Assembly: GCA_028875725.1 (NCBI GenBank)
Contig: JAPPCR010000006.1
Span: 1,557,786-1,621,785 of the forward strand
Source: Acidobacteriota bacterium
GTDB lineage: Bacteria > Acidobacteriota > Thermoanaerobaculia > Multivoradales > Multivoraceae
DNA length: 64,000 bases
Direction: 5' to 3'
Both the position numbers and the translations under genes were made by a program. The notes below the pieces were generated by a model. It saw nothing but the letters and a program-made list of their open reading frames with translations, searched no databases and had not been told where the DNA came from. Positions 9,312-16,094 of this stretch are shown piece by piece. Positions within the stretch are counted from its first letter, which is position 1, and the number at the start of each line of letters is the position of its first letter.

Positions 9312-10861
9312 ATCGTCCGCGTGGGGAAGGCGATGCGCACCCCGAGCCGGTCAGCGAGTCGAAGAATGTCCAGGGCCAGATCGTGACGGAGCCGCAACTC
9401 CGTACTCCAGTCCGGGGCCAGGAAGAAGACGTAGAGCATGATCTCCAGGCCGTCGGCGCCGAACTCGTTCAGGTGAATCTCGAAGGCGTCCTGCCGCATC
9501 GACTCGTTGGCGCGGACGATCTGCCTGAGCCCCTCGCAGAAGGCGTCGACGGTCTCCGGCGGTGTGTCGTACGTGATGCTGATGCGAGTGCTCCACCGGC
9601 GAAACGGCCGCGCGCCGTAGTTGTCGACCGAGGCGTCGATCAACCTGGCGTTGGGGAGGGTGATCAGTGAGGCGTAGAACGTCCGGACGCGGGTGCTGCG
9701 GAAGCCGATCTCCTCGACCACACCTTCGACGTCACCGACCTTGACCCAGTCGCCGATGCGAAACGGCCGGTCGAGCAGGACGGTGACCGAACCGAACAGG
9801 TTCTTGAGCAGATCCTGCGCCGCGAGGGCCACCGCGAGGCCACTCAATCCCAGGCCGGCGAGCAGCGCCGTCACGTCCCGCCCCTGCTGGGCGAGCAGGA
9901 AGACGAGGCCGAGGATGGCGACCGCCACCTTCAGCGTCTTCGTGACGAACGGGACCAACTGGTCCTGGAACCGGTTCTCGGCCCTGGCGGCGCGCGCTCG
10001 AAGCGCCGTTCCGAGCAGATCGATCTGGGCGAATGCCACGCGGCCGAGCGCCAGCAGAAACAGCACGAGAACGACCACGTCCAGCCAGGCATGGACGCGG
10101 GGCGGCAGGCCGAGCCACTGGAGTCCAAGCCACCACACTCCGGCCATGACCAGCAGTCCGGTCGGGCGCAGGATACGGCGCGCACCCTGGAGATCGAGGG
10201 ACTCGTAGCGTCTGTTCAGCGGTCCGGACAACAGACCGTAGGCGATCCAGACGACGATACGGTCGATCAGCAAGCCGATCAGGACGAGGATCGGCAGCGC
10301 CAGCCACTGCCACGGGTGGAGGACGAAGCCTCCGGTCCGCAGATAGGACGGAACACGATCCCGGAGCCAGGTCGCCGCCGTTACCGGCGCTTCCTCGACC
10401 CCTTCGACCACCGATCGGTCCCGCAGATCCTGGTACAGCGTCGGGATGGCTGCCACCGTCTCGCGCGTGAACAGCCAGTTCCCGTTCTCGTCCGGCGCCA
10501 GCACGATCGGTGCGGACAGGTCGTCGTTGAACACCCACCGGTCCAGATCGCCGTCAACGGGTATGCCAGCGAGGTCCACGAACTCGAGCCGGTCGATCAC
10601 GTGCTTCAGTTCGCTGGCCAGGTTCCTTCCCTGCCGCGCCCGCACCGGGAACGGGAGATCCCCCAGATCGAGGCAGCCGGCCGCGGTCTCCAGATCCGGA
10701 CGACCATCGTCGGTCGCGAAGGCCTCGAGGAAGGCGCGCATCGTTTCCCGTGGACTCGACAACGACTGGTCAGCCGCCGGCTGGGCAAAGGCGAACCAGG
10801 CCGCGGCGAGGAGCGCGCCACTGGCGAGAAGACTGACTCTTCGCAGGACGGGAGAGGTCAT
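9275..10861 (-). CDS. MscS-family mechanosensitive ion channel
   Basis: Small-conductance-type channel releasing solutes on hypo-osmotic shock, 528 aa. A probable signal peptide ends near FAQPAADQS and is followed by a periplasmic domain of about 150 residues. Four or five TM segments precede the pore helix and beta domain, with GLSGLAVALAAQDLLKNLFG (Gly/Ala-rich TM3) and DRPFRIGDWVKVGDVEGVVE. The C-terminal alpha/beta domain includes RWSTRISITYDTPPETVD. The extended periplasmic N terminus is larger than in MscS but smaller than in MscK. It converges on, and overlaps, the histidine kinase gene by 37 bases. Confidence 0.92.
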   Translation of the reverse strand: MTSPVLRRVSLLASGALLAAAWFAFAQPAADQSLSSPRETMRAFLEAFATDDGRPDLETAAGCLDLGDLPFPVRARQGRNLASELKHVIDRLEFVDLAGIPVDGDLDRWVFNDDLSAPIVLAPDENGNWLFTRETVAAIPTLYQDLRDRSVVEGVEEAPVTAATWLRDRVPSYLRTGGFVLHPWQWLALPILVLIGLLIDRIVVWIAYGLLSGPLNRRYESLDLQGARRILRPTGLLVMAGVWWLGLQWLGLPPRVHAWLDVVVLVLFLLALGRVAFAQIDLLGTALRARAARAENRFQDQLVPFVTKTLKVAVAILGLVFLLAQQGRDVTALLAGLGLSGLAVALAAQDLLKNLFGSVTVLLDRPFRIGDWVKVGDVEGVVEEIGFRSTRVRTFYASLITLPNARLIDASVDNYGARPFRRWSTRISITYDTPPETVDAFCEGLRQIVRANESMRQDAFEIHLNEFGADGLEIMLYVFFLAPDWSTELRLRHDLALDILRLADRLGVRIAFPTRTIQLEAPTDDSCD

Positions 10862-10941
10862 GGCGGCGACACTCTTCCAACCGCCGCCGGAACCGTCAAG
10901 CGTGGCCCAGCGCCACGGGCTGCTAGCGTGGCCGTCGGCAC

Positions 10942-11781
10942 ATGCGCAAGACCCTCCCGGCCCTCAGCCTGTTGAGCTTGGCCCTGCTCCTCGCACCGGC
11001 GTGCACGCCGGCCGAGTCGAGCGATTCATCGACGAACGATGGGACTGGCCAGCGGCAGCCGGAACCGGAACGCTGGCTGGTCGAGATCCTGGACCGGCGT
11101 CCACACAACCCCGGGGCCTACACACAGGGCCTGCTGTGGCGCGATGGAGTGATCTACGAGAGCACCGGCTCCTATGGCGCCTCGAGCCTGCGCTCATGGC
11201 GCTGGGACGACGGTTCGGAACTGGCGCGGGTCGATCTCGACCGTGACCTGTTCGGCGAGGGCCTTGCCTTCGTCCCGGGCACGAAGGAGCGACTGATCCA
11301 GTTGACCTGGCGGCGAGGCGTGGCCCTGGTGTGGTCCCTGGACTTCACCGAACTGGGCAGGATGCGGTTCGACGGGGAAGGATGGGGGCTGGCCTACGAT
11401 GGATCCGAGCTCATCATGAGCGACGGCACACCTGTCCTCACCTTCCGCGATCCCGAAACCCTTACGGTACGGCGGCGATTGCGGGTGACCAGGAGCGGAA
11501 TGCCCGTTGACGACCTGAACGAACTCGAGCTGGTGGATGATCTGCTCTTCGCGAACCTGTTCGGCAGCGACGAGATCGTCGCCGTCGACACGGAGTCCGG
11601 AGCGGTGGTCGCCATGGTCGATGCTTCGGGCCTCCTGACCGAGGAGGAGGCGGAGGAGGCGGACGTCCTCAACGGCATCGCCTACCGGCCGGACACCGGG
11701 ACCTTCCTGCTGACCGGGAAGTACTGGCCCTGGATCTTTGAAGTGCGGATCCTGGGCTACGATCCGCCGCCCGCCCAATGA
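10942..11781 (+). CDS. Glutaminyl-peptide cyclotransferase, predicted lipoprotein
   Basis: 279 aa beta-propeller enzyme of the plant/bacterial glutamine cyclotransferase family (PF05096 type), which converts N-terminal Gln of peptides to pyroglutamate. A lipobox is present (LLLAPAC, Cys at about residue 21), predicting a lipid-anchored envelope location. Family hallmarks: HNPGAYTQGLLWRDGVIYES near residue 55, SLRSWRWDDG, EGWGLAYDGSELIMSDG, LNELELVDDLLFANLF and DVLNGIAYRPDTGTFLLTGK near the C terminus. Divergently transcribed from mscS with about 80 bp between starts. Physiological substrates in bacteria are mostly unknown. Confidence 0.88.
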   Translation: MRKTLPALSLLSLALLLAPACTPAESSDSSTNDGTGQRQPEPERWLVEILDRRPHNPGAYTQGLLWRDGVIYESTGSYGASSLRSWRWDDGSELARVDLDRDLFGEGLAFVPGTKERLIQLTWRRGVALVWSLDFTELGRMRFDGEGWGLAYDGSELIMSDGTPVLTFRDPETLTVRRRLRVTRSGMPVDDLNELELVDDLLFANLFGSDEIVAVDTESGAVVAMVDASGLLTEEEAEEADVLNGIAYRPDTGTFLLTGKYWPWIFEVRILGYDPPPAQ

Positions 11782-11847
11782 ACCTGAAACACGACGAAAC
11801 CTGAGGCGCGACGAAACCCAGGGACCGAAACAGGAGTACTTCAGAGC

Positions 11848-12852
11848 ATGAGCGATCAGATCTGGTACGTCGCCGTCGATGGCAAGCAGGAAGGACCGTA
11901 CAAGGCGGAGGAGATCGAGGAGAGGATCCGTTCCGGCTCAGTCGCGCGCAGCGCTCATGTCTACCGGGACGGCATGGGCAACTGGGCGCCGGTGGTCAGC
12001 GAGCCGCGGTTCGCCGCCGCCTTCGGTACGCCGATTCCCAAGCCGCCGGGCGGCGTCGCCGACGAGATCGACTTCGTGATCGTCGGCGAGGAGATGCAGT
12101 TCGTCGAGATCACGCTTGATCCGGGCGAGGCCTGTATCGCGGAAGCAGGATCGTTCATGTACATGGACCCCGGCATCGAGATGAACACGATCTTCGGCGA
12201 CGGTTCGGAGCGTGGCGGCGGCGGCTTCATGGACAAGCTCCTTTCCGCCGGCAAACGGGTTCTGACGGGGGAGTCCCTGTTCATGACGGTATTCGGCAAC
12301 GGCGCCGGTGCCCGCCGGAACGTGGCGTTCGCCTCGCCCTATCCGGGGCGCATCATTCCCCTCGACCTTCCGGCCCATGGGAACACGATCCTCTGCCAGA
12401 AGGACGCCTTCCTCTGTGCCGCCAAGGGCGTATCGGTGGGCATCGCGTTTCAGCGGAAGCTCGGGGCCGGTCTGTTCGGCGGCGAAGGCTTCATCCTCCA
12501 GAAGCTGGAGGGAGACGGCCTCGCGTTCGTCCACGCCGGCGGCACGGTGGTCGAGCGCGATCTCGGCCCCGGCGAAACGCTCCGGCTGGACACGGGCTGC
12601 CTGGTCGCCTTCGAACGTCAGGTCGACTACGACATCCAGACCGTGCCCGGGATCAAGACCGCGCTGTTCGGCGGCGAGGGGTTGTTCTTCGCCTCCCTGA
12701 CTGGACCCGGCAAGGTGTGGATCCAGTCGCTTCCGTTCAGCCGGCTGGCGAGCCGGGTCTACGCTGCGGCACCCCAGACCGGCGGGACTCGCAAGGGCGA
12801 GGGTTCCGTACTCGGCGGTCTGGGCGGCCTGGTGATGGGCGATCGTCGATAA
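11848..12852 (+). CDS. GYF_2 domain fused to AIM24/TIGR00266-family protein
   Basis: 334 aa. Residues 1-50 ([19 protein letters not shown], then [17 protein letters not shown]) match the GYF_2 peptide-binding fold. After a short linker the rest is an AIM24-type double-stranded beta-helix ([20 protein letters not shown], a glycine-rich loop, [11 protein letters not shown], then [10 protein letters not shown]). AIM24-like proteins are widespread but biochemically obscure; the mitochondrial homologue affects cristae organisation. An AGGAG-like site (CAGGAG) lies about 12 bases before the ATG. Bacterial GYF_2 often occurs on membrane proteins, but no TM is seen here. Function unknown. Confidence 0.85.
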   Translation: MSDQIWYVAVDGKQEGPYKAEEIEERIRSGSVARSAHVYRDGMGNWAPVVSEPRFAAAFGTPIPKPPGGVADEIDFVIVGEEMQFVEITLDPGEACIAEAGSFMYMDPGIEMNTIFGDGSERGGGGFMDKLLSAGKRVLTGESLFMTVFGNGAGARRNVAFASPYPGRIIPLDLPAHGNTILCQKDAFLCAAKGVSVGIAFQRKLGAGLFGGEGFILQKLEGDGLAFVHAGGTVVERDLGPGETLRLDTGCLVAFERQVDYDIQTVPGIKTALFGGEGLFFASLTGPGKVWIQSLPFSRLASRVYAAAPQTGGTRKGEGSVLGGLGGLVMGDRR

Positions 12853-12883
12853 GGCCCGACGCCCGCTCGGCCCGGCCCGCGGC

Positions 12884-13144
12884 TCAGGTGGCGACCGACT
12901 CGATCTTCAGCATGCGGGCCCACGCCGCGCGCAGGCTCTCAGGCAGGTCCAGGTCGTCGAACAACTCCCGCACATCATCCCGGGAAACGTAGTCCCAGAT
13001 GTCTTCCCACTGCGCATAGCGCAGCATGCAGGAGATCGCGGTGCAGCGATCTTCGCGGCTCCCGCCATGGAGCATCACTTCGAGTTCCTCGACGGTCACG
13101 TCCCGCTCCGGGAAGAAGTAGAGGGGCTGGGAGCTGCGGACCAT
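12884..13144 (-). CDS. Small conserved-looking protein of unknown function
   Basis: An 86-residue acidic, helix-rich protein with no signal peptide or TM. Visible elements are PLYFFPERDVTVEELEVMLH, a central SREDRCTAISCMLRYAQW and a C-terminal DLPESLRAAWARMLKI. The central part resembles a short HEAT-like or helical-bundle segment. The ATG at 13144 is preceded immediately by an in-frame TTG, which is the less likely start. It converges on the AIM24-like gene with a 31-bp gap. I do not recognise the family; coding potential is supported by its sitting between real genes and by plausible amino-acid composition. Confidence 0.6.
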   Translation of the reverse strand: MVRSSQPLYFFPERDVTVEELEVMLHGGSREDRCTAISCMLRYAQWEDIWDYVSRDDVRELFDDLDLPESLRAAWARMLKIESVAT

Positions 13145-13212
13145 CAAGCGCGAGGACGAGGGGCGTAACGGTGCACATCATAGCGTCTTTTTCCGAGGTG
13201 GGGCCGGGGTGC

Positions 13213-13241
13213 TTGACCGTCCGCAGGGGCTGGGTTACCTT
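13213..13241 (+). promoter_or_regulatory. Sigma70-type promoter for tRNA-Gly(CCC)
   Basis: TTGACC at 13213-13218, a 17-base spacer, then TACCTT at 13236-13241. The element lies about 20 bases before the mature tRNA 5' end, giving a short leader. Confidence 0.55.
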
Positions 13242-13260
13242 GAACCCGGTCTGAGCGCCT

Positions 13261-13336
13261 GCGGGCATAACTCAGTTGGCAGAGTGCCAGCTTCCCAAGC
13301 TGGATGTCGCGGGTTCGAGTCCCGTTGCCCGCTCCA
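13261..13336 (+). tRNA. tRNA-Gly (anticodon CCC)
   Basis: The acceptor stem GCGGGCA pairs with TGCCCGC. The anticodon arm is CCAGC-TTCCCAA-GCTGG, giving CCC. The T arm GCGGG-TTCGAGT-CCCGT and an encoded CCA (13334-13336) are present; 73 nt plus CCA. It reads GGG codons. The bactofilin gene starts 68 bases downstream. Confidence 0.97.
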
Positions 13337-13403
13337 GACGCCTCAGCCGGCGTGTAGCCTGGTCCGGAACGAGTCCAAGAGACAGGAAGGGTACAAAGAG
13401 CAG

Positions 13404-13871
13404 ATGGCGTTCTTCAAGAAGGATCTCGAGGAAACAGCGGCGGAAGCCGCGCTGACGCCTCCCGGGGAGGTGAGGTCGCCTTCGGCCGCGCCCGCGCGCA
13501 CCTACGTCGCGCCGGGTTCACACATCGACGGCAGCATCGCGGGCGATGCCGAGGTTCTGGTCGACGGCTCTCTGGCGGGGAACGTGGAGCTCAAGGGCCG
13601 TTTCGTGCTCGGACGGCGAGGGCGGATCGAGGCTGACGTGGTTGCCCAGTCCGTCCAGGTTTCGGGCCACGTGAAGGGCGATATCCGGGCATCGGAGAAG
13701 ATCGAAGTGCTGTCGTCGGGCTCCGTTGAGGGCGATCTGACCGCTCCCCTCGTGTCCATCGCCGAGGGGGGTATCTGCAACGGCAGGATCGAGATGAGCG
13801 GCACGCTGGCGATCGGCGCGACGCCAGGTCGGAGTTACGCGCAGGCTGCCGGCGGCCCGGGCGACTCCTGA
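13404..13871 (+). CDS. Bactofilin family cytoskeletal protein
   Basis: 155 aa polymer-forming protein. After a short N-terminal region (MAFFKKDLEETAAEAAL plus a Pro/Ala linker) comes the right-handed beta-helix with the usual hexapeptide rhythm: IDGSIAGDAEVLVDGSLAGN, VELKGRFVLGRRGRIEADVV, VSGHVKGDIRASEKIEVLSS and GSVEGDLTAPLVSIAEG. Bactofilins scaffold cell-shape, stalk or peptidoglycan enzymes. The open frame runs back through the tRNA; the ATG at 13404 is the first start after it and lies at the normal bactofilin N terminus. The 3' end overlaps the converging rluD gene by 37 bases. No M23 peptidase partner is adjacent. Confidence 0.92.
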   Translation: MAFFKKDLEETAAEAALTPPGEVRSPSAAPARTYVAPGSHIDGSIAGDAEVLVDGSLAGNVELKGRFVLGRRGRIEADVVAQSVQVSGHVKGDIRASEKIEVLSSGSVEGDLTAPLVSIAEGGICNGRIEMSGTLAIGATPGRSYAQAAGGPGDS

Positions 13872-14830
13872 CGAGCGATCGCCAACCCCTGATCCAGGCG
13901 ACAGGCCTTGCACAGGGTCTGAAGGTCTTCGGGCACCTGAGCGGTGAAGGCGCGCGAGGGTACGCCGCCGAACCCCGGCAGCGTGAGCCGCAGAGCGTGG
14001 AGAGCCGGTCGCGGGAACTCGCGAACCGGCCGGCGCATGGATGGCTCGAGGCTTCTCCAGCGTGCCTCGCCGTAGGTCGGATCGCCGACAAGAGGGTGTC
14101 CGATCGCCTTGCAGTGAACCCGGATCTGGTGGGTTCTGCCGGTCAGGATTTCCAGTTCCAGCAGTGAAACGCCGGCTGTCTCGGCCAACAGCCGGTATCT
14201 GCTGACGGCTGGCCGTCCGCCCCTGGACTCACTCACTACCGCCATGCGGGTGCGCACCGCCGGGTCGCGGCCGATCGGTAGTGTGATCTCACCCTGCGGC
14301 GGTTCGGGCCGACCGTAGACCACGGCCAGATAGACCTTGTCGACCTCGCGTTCGGCAAAGGCGCGGCTCAGCCGCCGGTAGGCGCCATCGCTGCACGCGA
14401 CGGCAAGGGCGCCGCTGGTGCCCGCGTCCAGGCGATGAACGATGCCGGGCCGTTCAGCGGACCCGACTCCGGCGATGCCGGGGCGGTGGTGGAGGAGCCT
14501 GTTCACCAAGGTGCCTCCCGGCACGCCGCTTCCGGGGTGCACGATCAGGCCGGCGGGCTTGTCCACGATGAGCAGGTCCTCGTCCTCATGAATCACCGAG
14601 ACGGGACCGGCCTCAGCGAGCGGCCGCTCCGACGGGGGCGGAGGAAGGCGGTAGGCGATCTCCTCGCCGCCGCGGAGCACGTAGGACGGCTTGAGGGGCG
14701 AGCCTCCAGCCGTGACAAGACCGCGGCGGAAAAGACCCTGAACCCGGTTCCGGGGCTGATCGAGAACCCGCGCGAGGTAGACGTCGACCCGCTGGCCGGC
14801 CGCCGAGGCCGGCGCCTCGATCGAGGTCAC
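13835..14830 (-). CDS. rluD: RluA/RluD-family 23S rRNA pseudouridine synthase
   Basis: 331 aa. The N-terminal S4 domain (QRVDVYLARVLDQPRNRVQ) is followed by a catalytic domain with VIHEDEDLLIVDKPAGLIVH, the motif-II aspartate in GIVHRLDAGTSGAL, and the C-terminal LEILTGRTHQIRVHCKAIGHPLVGD. The start overlaps the lspA stop by 4 bases, giving the very common lspA-rluD pair. The RluD symbol rests on the S4 domain, length and linkage to lspA. The C-terminal tail past the core is about 60 residues and extends antisense into the bactofilin gene. Confidence 0.93.
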   Translation of the reverse strand: MTSIEAPASAAGQRVDVYLARVLDQPRNRVQGLFRRGLVTAGGSPLKPSYVLRGGEEIAYRLPPPPSERPLAEAGPVSVIHEDEDLLIVDKPAGLIVHPGSGVPGGTLVNRLLHHRPGIAGVGSAERPGIVHRLDAGTSGALAVACSDGAYRRLSRAFAEREVDKVYLAVVYGRPEPPQGEITLPIGRDPAVRTRMAVVSESRGGRPAVSRYRLLAETAGVSLLELEILTGRTHQIRVHCKAIGHPLVGDPTYGEARWRSLEPSMRRPVREFPRPALHALRLTLPGFGGVPSRAFTAQVPEDLQTLCKACRLDQGLAIARQESPGPPAACA

Positions 14831-15357
14831 TTCGACGTGCCGGCGCCGACCAGGTCGCTTCGGCCTGCCCTGGCCTTGGTGGTCCGGTTCCCCAACGACG
14901 GAACGAAGCTGTGGACCAGCATCAGGACGATGCCGACCGTCACACCGCTGTCGGCAACGTTGAAAGCGGGCCAGTGATGCGTGCCGACGTAGACGTCCAG
15001 GAAGTCGGTAACCGCTCGCAGCAGGATGCGGTCGACCAGATTGCCGACCGCGCCGCCGAGCACCAGGGAAAGGGAAAGGAGAAGCAGCGGCTCCCGTTCG
15101 GACGTGCGCCGGAAGTAGATCGAAACGATGGCGAGCGCGGCGAAACCGAGGGCGGTCAGCACGAGTGTGCCGCCGAGTTCACGCCCGGCCGGGAACAGTC
15201 CGAAAGCGATGCCGGTGTTCTGCACGTGCACCAGATCGAAGAAACCCGGCACGACTTCCACTCGCTCGTGCGGCTCCAGGGCGCCTTCGATCCAGAGCTT
15301 GGTCCACTGATCCAGCGCCAGAATCAGAGCGGAAACAACGAGAAACCTAGCTCGCAT
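14827..15357 (-). CDS. lspA: Lipoprotein signal peptidase (signal peptidase II)
   Basis: Inner-membrane aspartyl protease that removes signal peptides from diacylglyceryl-modified prolipoproteins, several of which are encoded in this window. It has 176 aa and four TM segments. Conserved parts are DQWTKLWI after the first TM, NTGIAFGLF, GGAVGNLVDR (first catalytic Asp) and WPAFNVADSGVTVG (second catalytic Asp). The C terminus is a basic tail. Upstream thiE ends 32 bases before the start, and rluD follows with a 4-base overlap. Confidence 0.97.
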   Translation of the reverse strand: MRARFLVVSALILALDQWTKLWIEGALEPHERVEVVPGFFDLVHVQNTGIAFGLFPAGRELGGTLVLTALGFAALAIVSIYFRRTSEREPLLLLSLSLVLGGAVGNLVDRILLRAVTDFLDVYVGTHHWPAFNVADSGVTVGIVLMLVHSFVPSLGNRTTKARAGRSDLVGAGTSK

Positions 15358-15389
15358 GGCTGCCCTGCGTGAGCCGTCGAGGCGCGGGA

Positions 15390-16070
15390 TCAGTACAGCT
15401 GGGGATCACTGGCGTCACGGGGCCGCATCGTACCAGCCGCCCCGAGCCAGGCGGTCTCGAGATCCACCGCCGCCCGCTGGTCGACAAAGGCCCTGATCGC
15501 CGCCACGCCGTGCGCACCGGCGTGGGCGATCGCGGACGCGTTGCCGGCATCGACACCGCCGACGGCGAGCACCGGCAGGCCGACCTTCACAGCCCGCCGA
15601 AGCCGCTCCAGACCCTGGGCCGGGCCGAAGCGCCGCTTCTCCGGAGTATCGAAGACGGGGCCGAACAGGGCGTAGTGGGCTCCGGACTCCGACGCGGCCT
15701 CGAGTTCCGCCACGCTGTGCGTGGAGACGCCCAGCAGCAGACCCCGTTGGAGAACGCCCTCGCTCAACTCCCGCCACGGCGCGTCGGATGGGAGGTGAAC
15801 GCCATCGGCATCGCAGGCCACGGCGGCCTCGAGGTCGCCGTTCACGATCAGGACCCCGTCGAAAGCCCTTCGGAGGCTGCGGCCGAGGCGGATCAGGTCG
15901 GCCTGATCCAGGTCCTTCTCGCGCAACTGGATGGCCGTACCCGCCGGGAGTGACCGGGCCCAGGTTCCTAGTCCCGCGACGCCGCCGCAGAGTTGCCTGG
16001 CACTGATCGCAAGCAGTTCCGGAATCCTGGGCCGCTCTCTCACGCGCTCGAGCAGGCAGAGCCCGGTCAC
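15390..16070 (-). CDS. Thiamine-phosphate synthase-like protein (ThiE/TenI)
   Basis: 226 aa TIM-barrel. TMP synthase couples HMP-PP and the thiazole phosphate in thiamine synthesis. Visible motifs are IQLREKDLDQADLIRLGRSL, VNGDLEAAVACDADGVHLPS, LLGVSTHSVAELEAASESGA, HYALFGPVFDTPEKRRFGP and GLPVLAVGGVDAGNASAIAH (phosphate binding). The substrate segment departs from canonical ThiE (GVSTHS instead of G.S.H; no clear TTTK loop, with a DTPEKR version), so a TenI-like or divergent ThiE cannot be excluded. No other thiamine gene is nearby. Confidence 0.8.
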   Translation of the reverse strand: MTGLCLLERVRERPRIPELLAISARQLCGGVAGLGTWARSLPAGTAIQLREKDLDQADLIRLGRSLRRAFDGVLIVNGDLEAAVACDADGVHLPSDAPWRELSEGVLQRGLLLGVSTHSVAELEAASESGAHYALFGPVFDTPEKRRFGPAQGLERLRRAVKVGLPVLAVGGVDAGNASAIAHAGAHGVAAIRAFVDQRAAVDLETAWLGAAGTMRPRDASDPQLY

Positions 16071-16094
16071 GGGCTCGCCGGCATCAGTTCGTCG

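Noticed and set aside
13209..13403. Upstream extension of the bactofilin reading frame
   Set aside because: It passes through the tRNA-Gly gene, and the encoded residues do not match bactofilin N termini.
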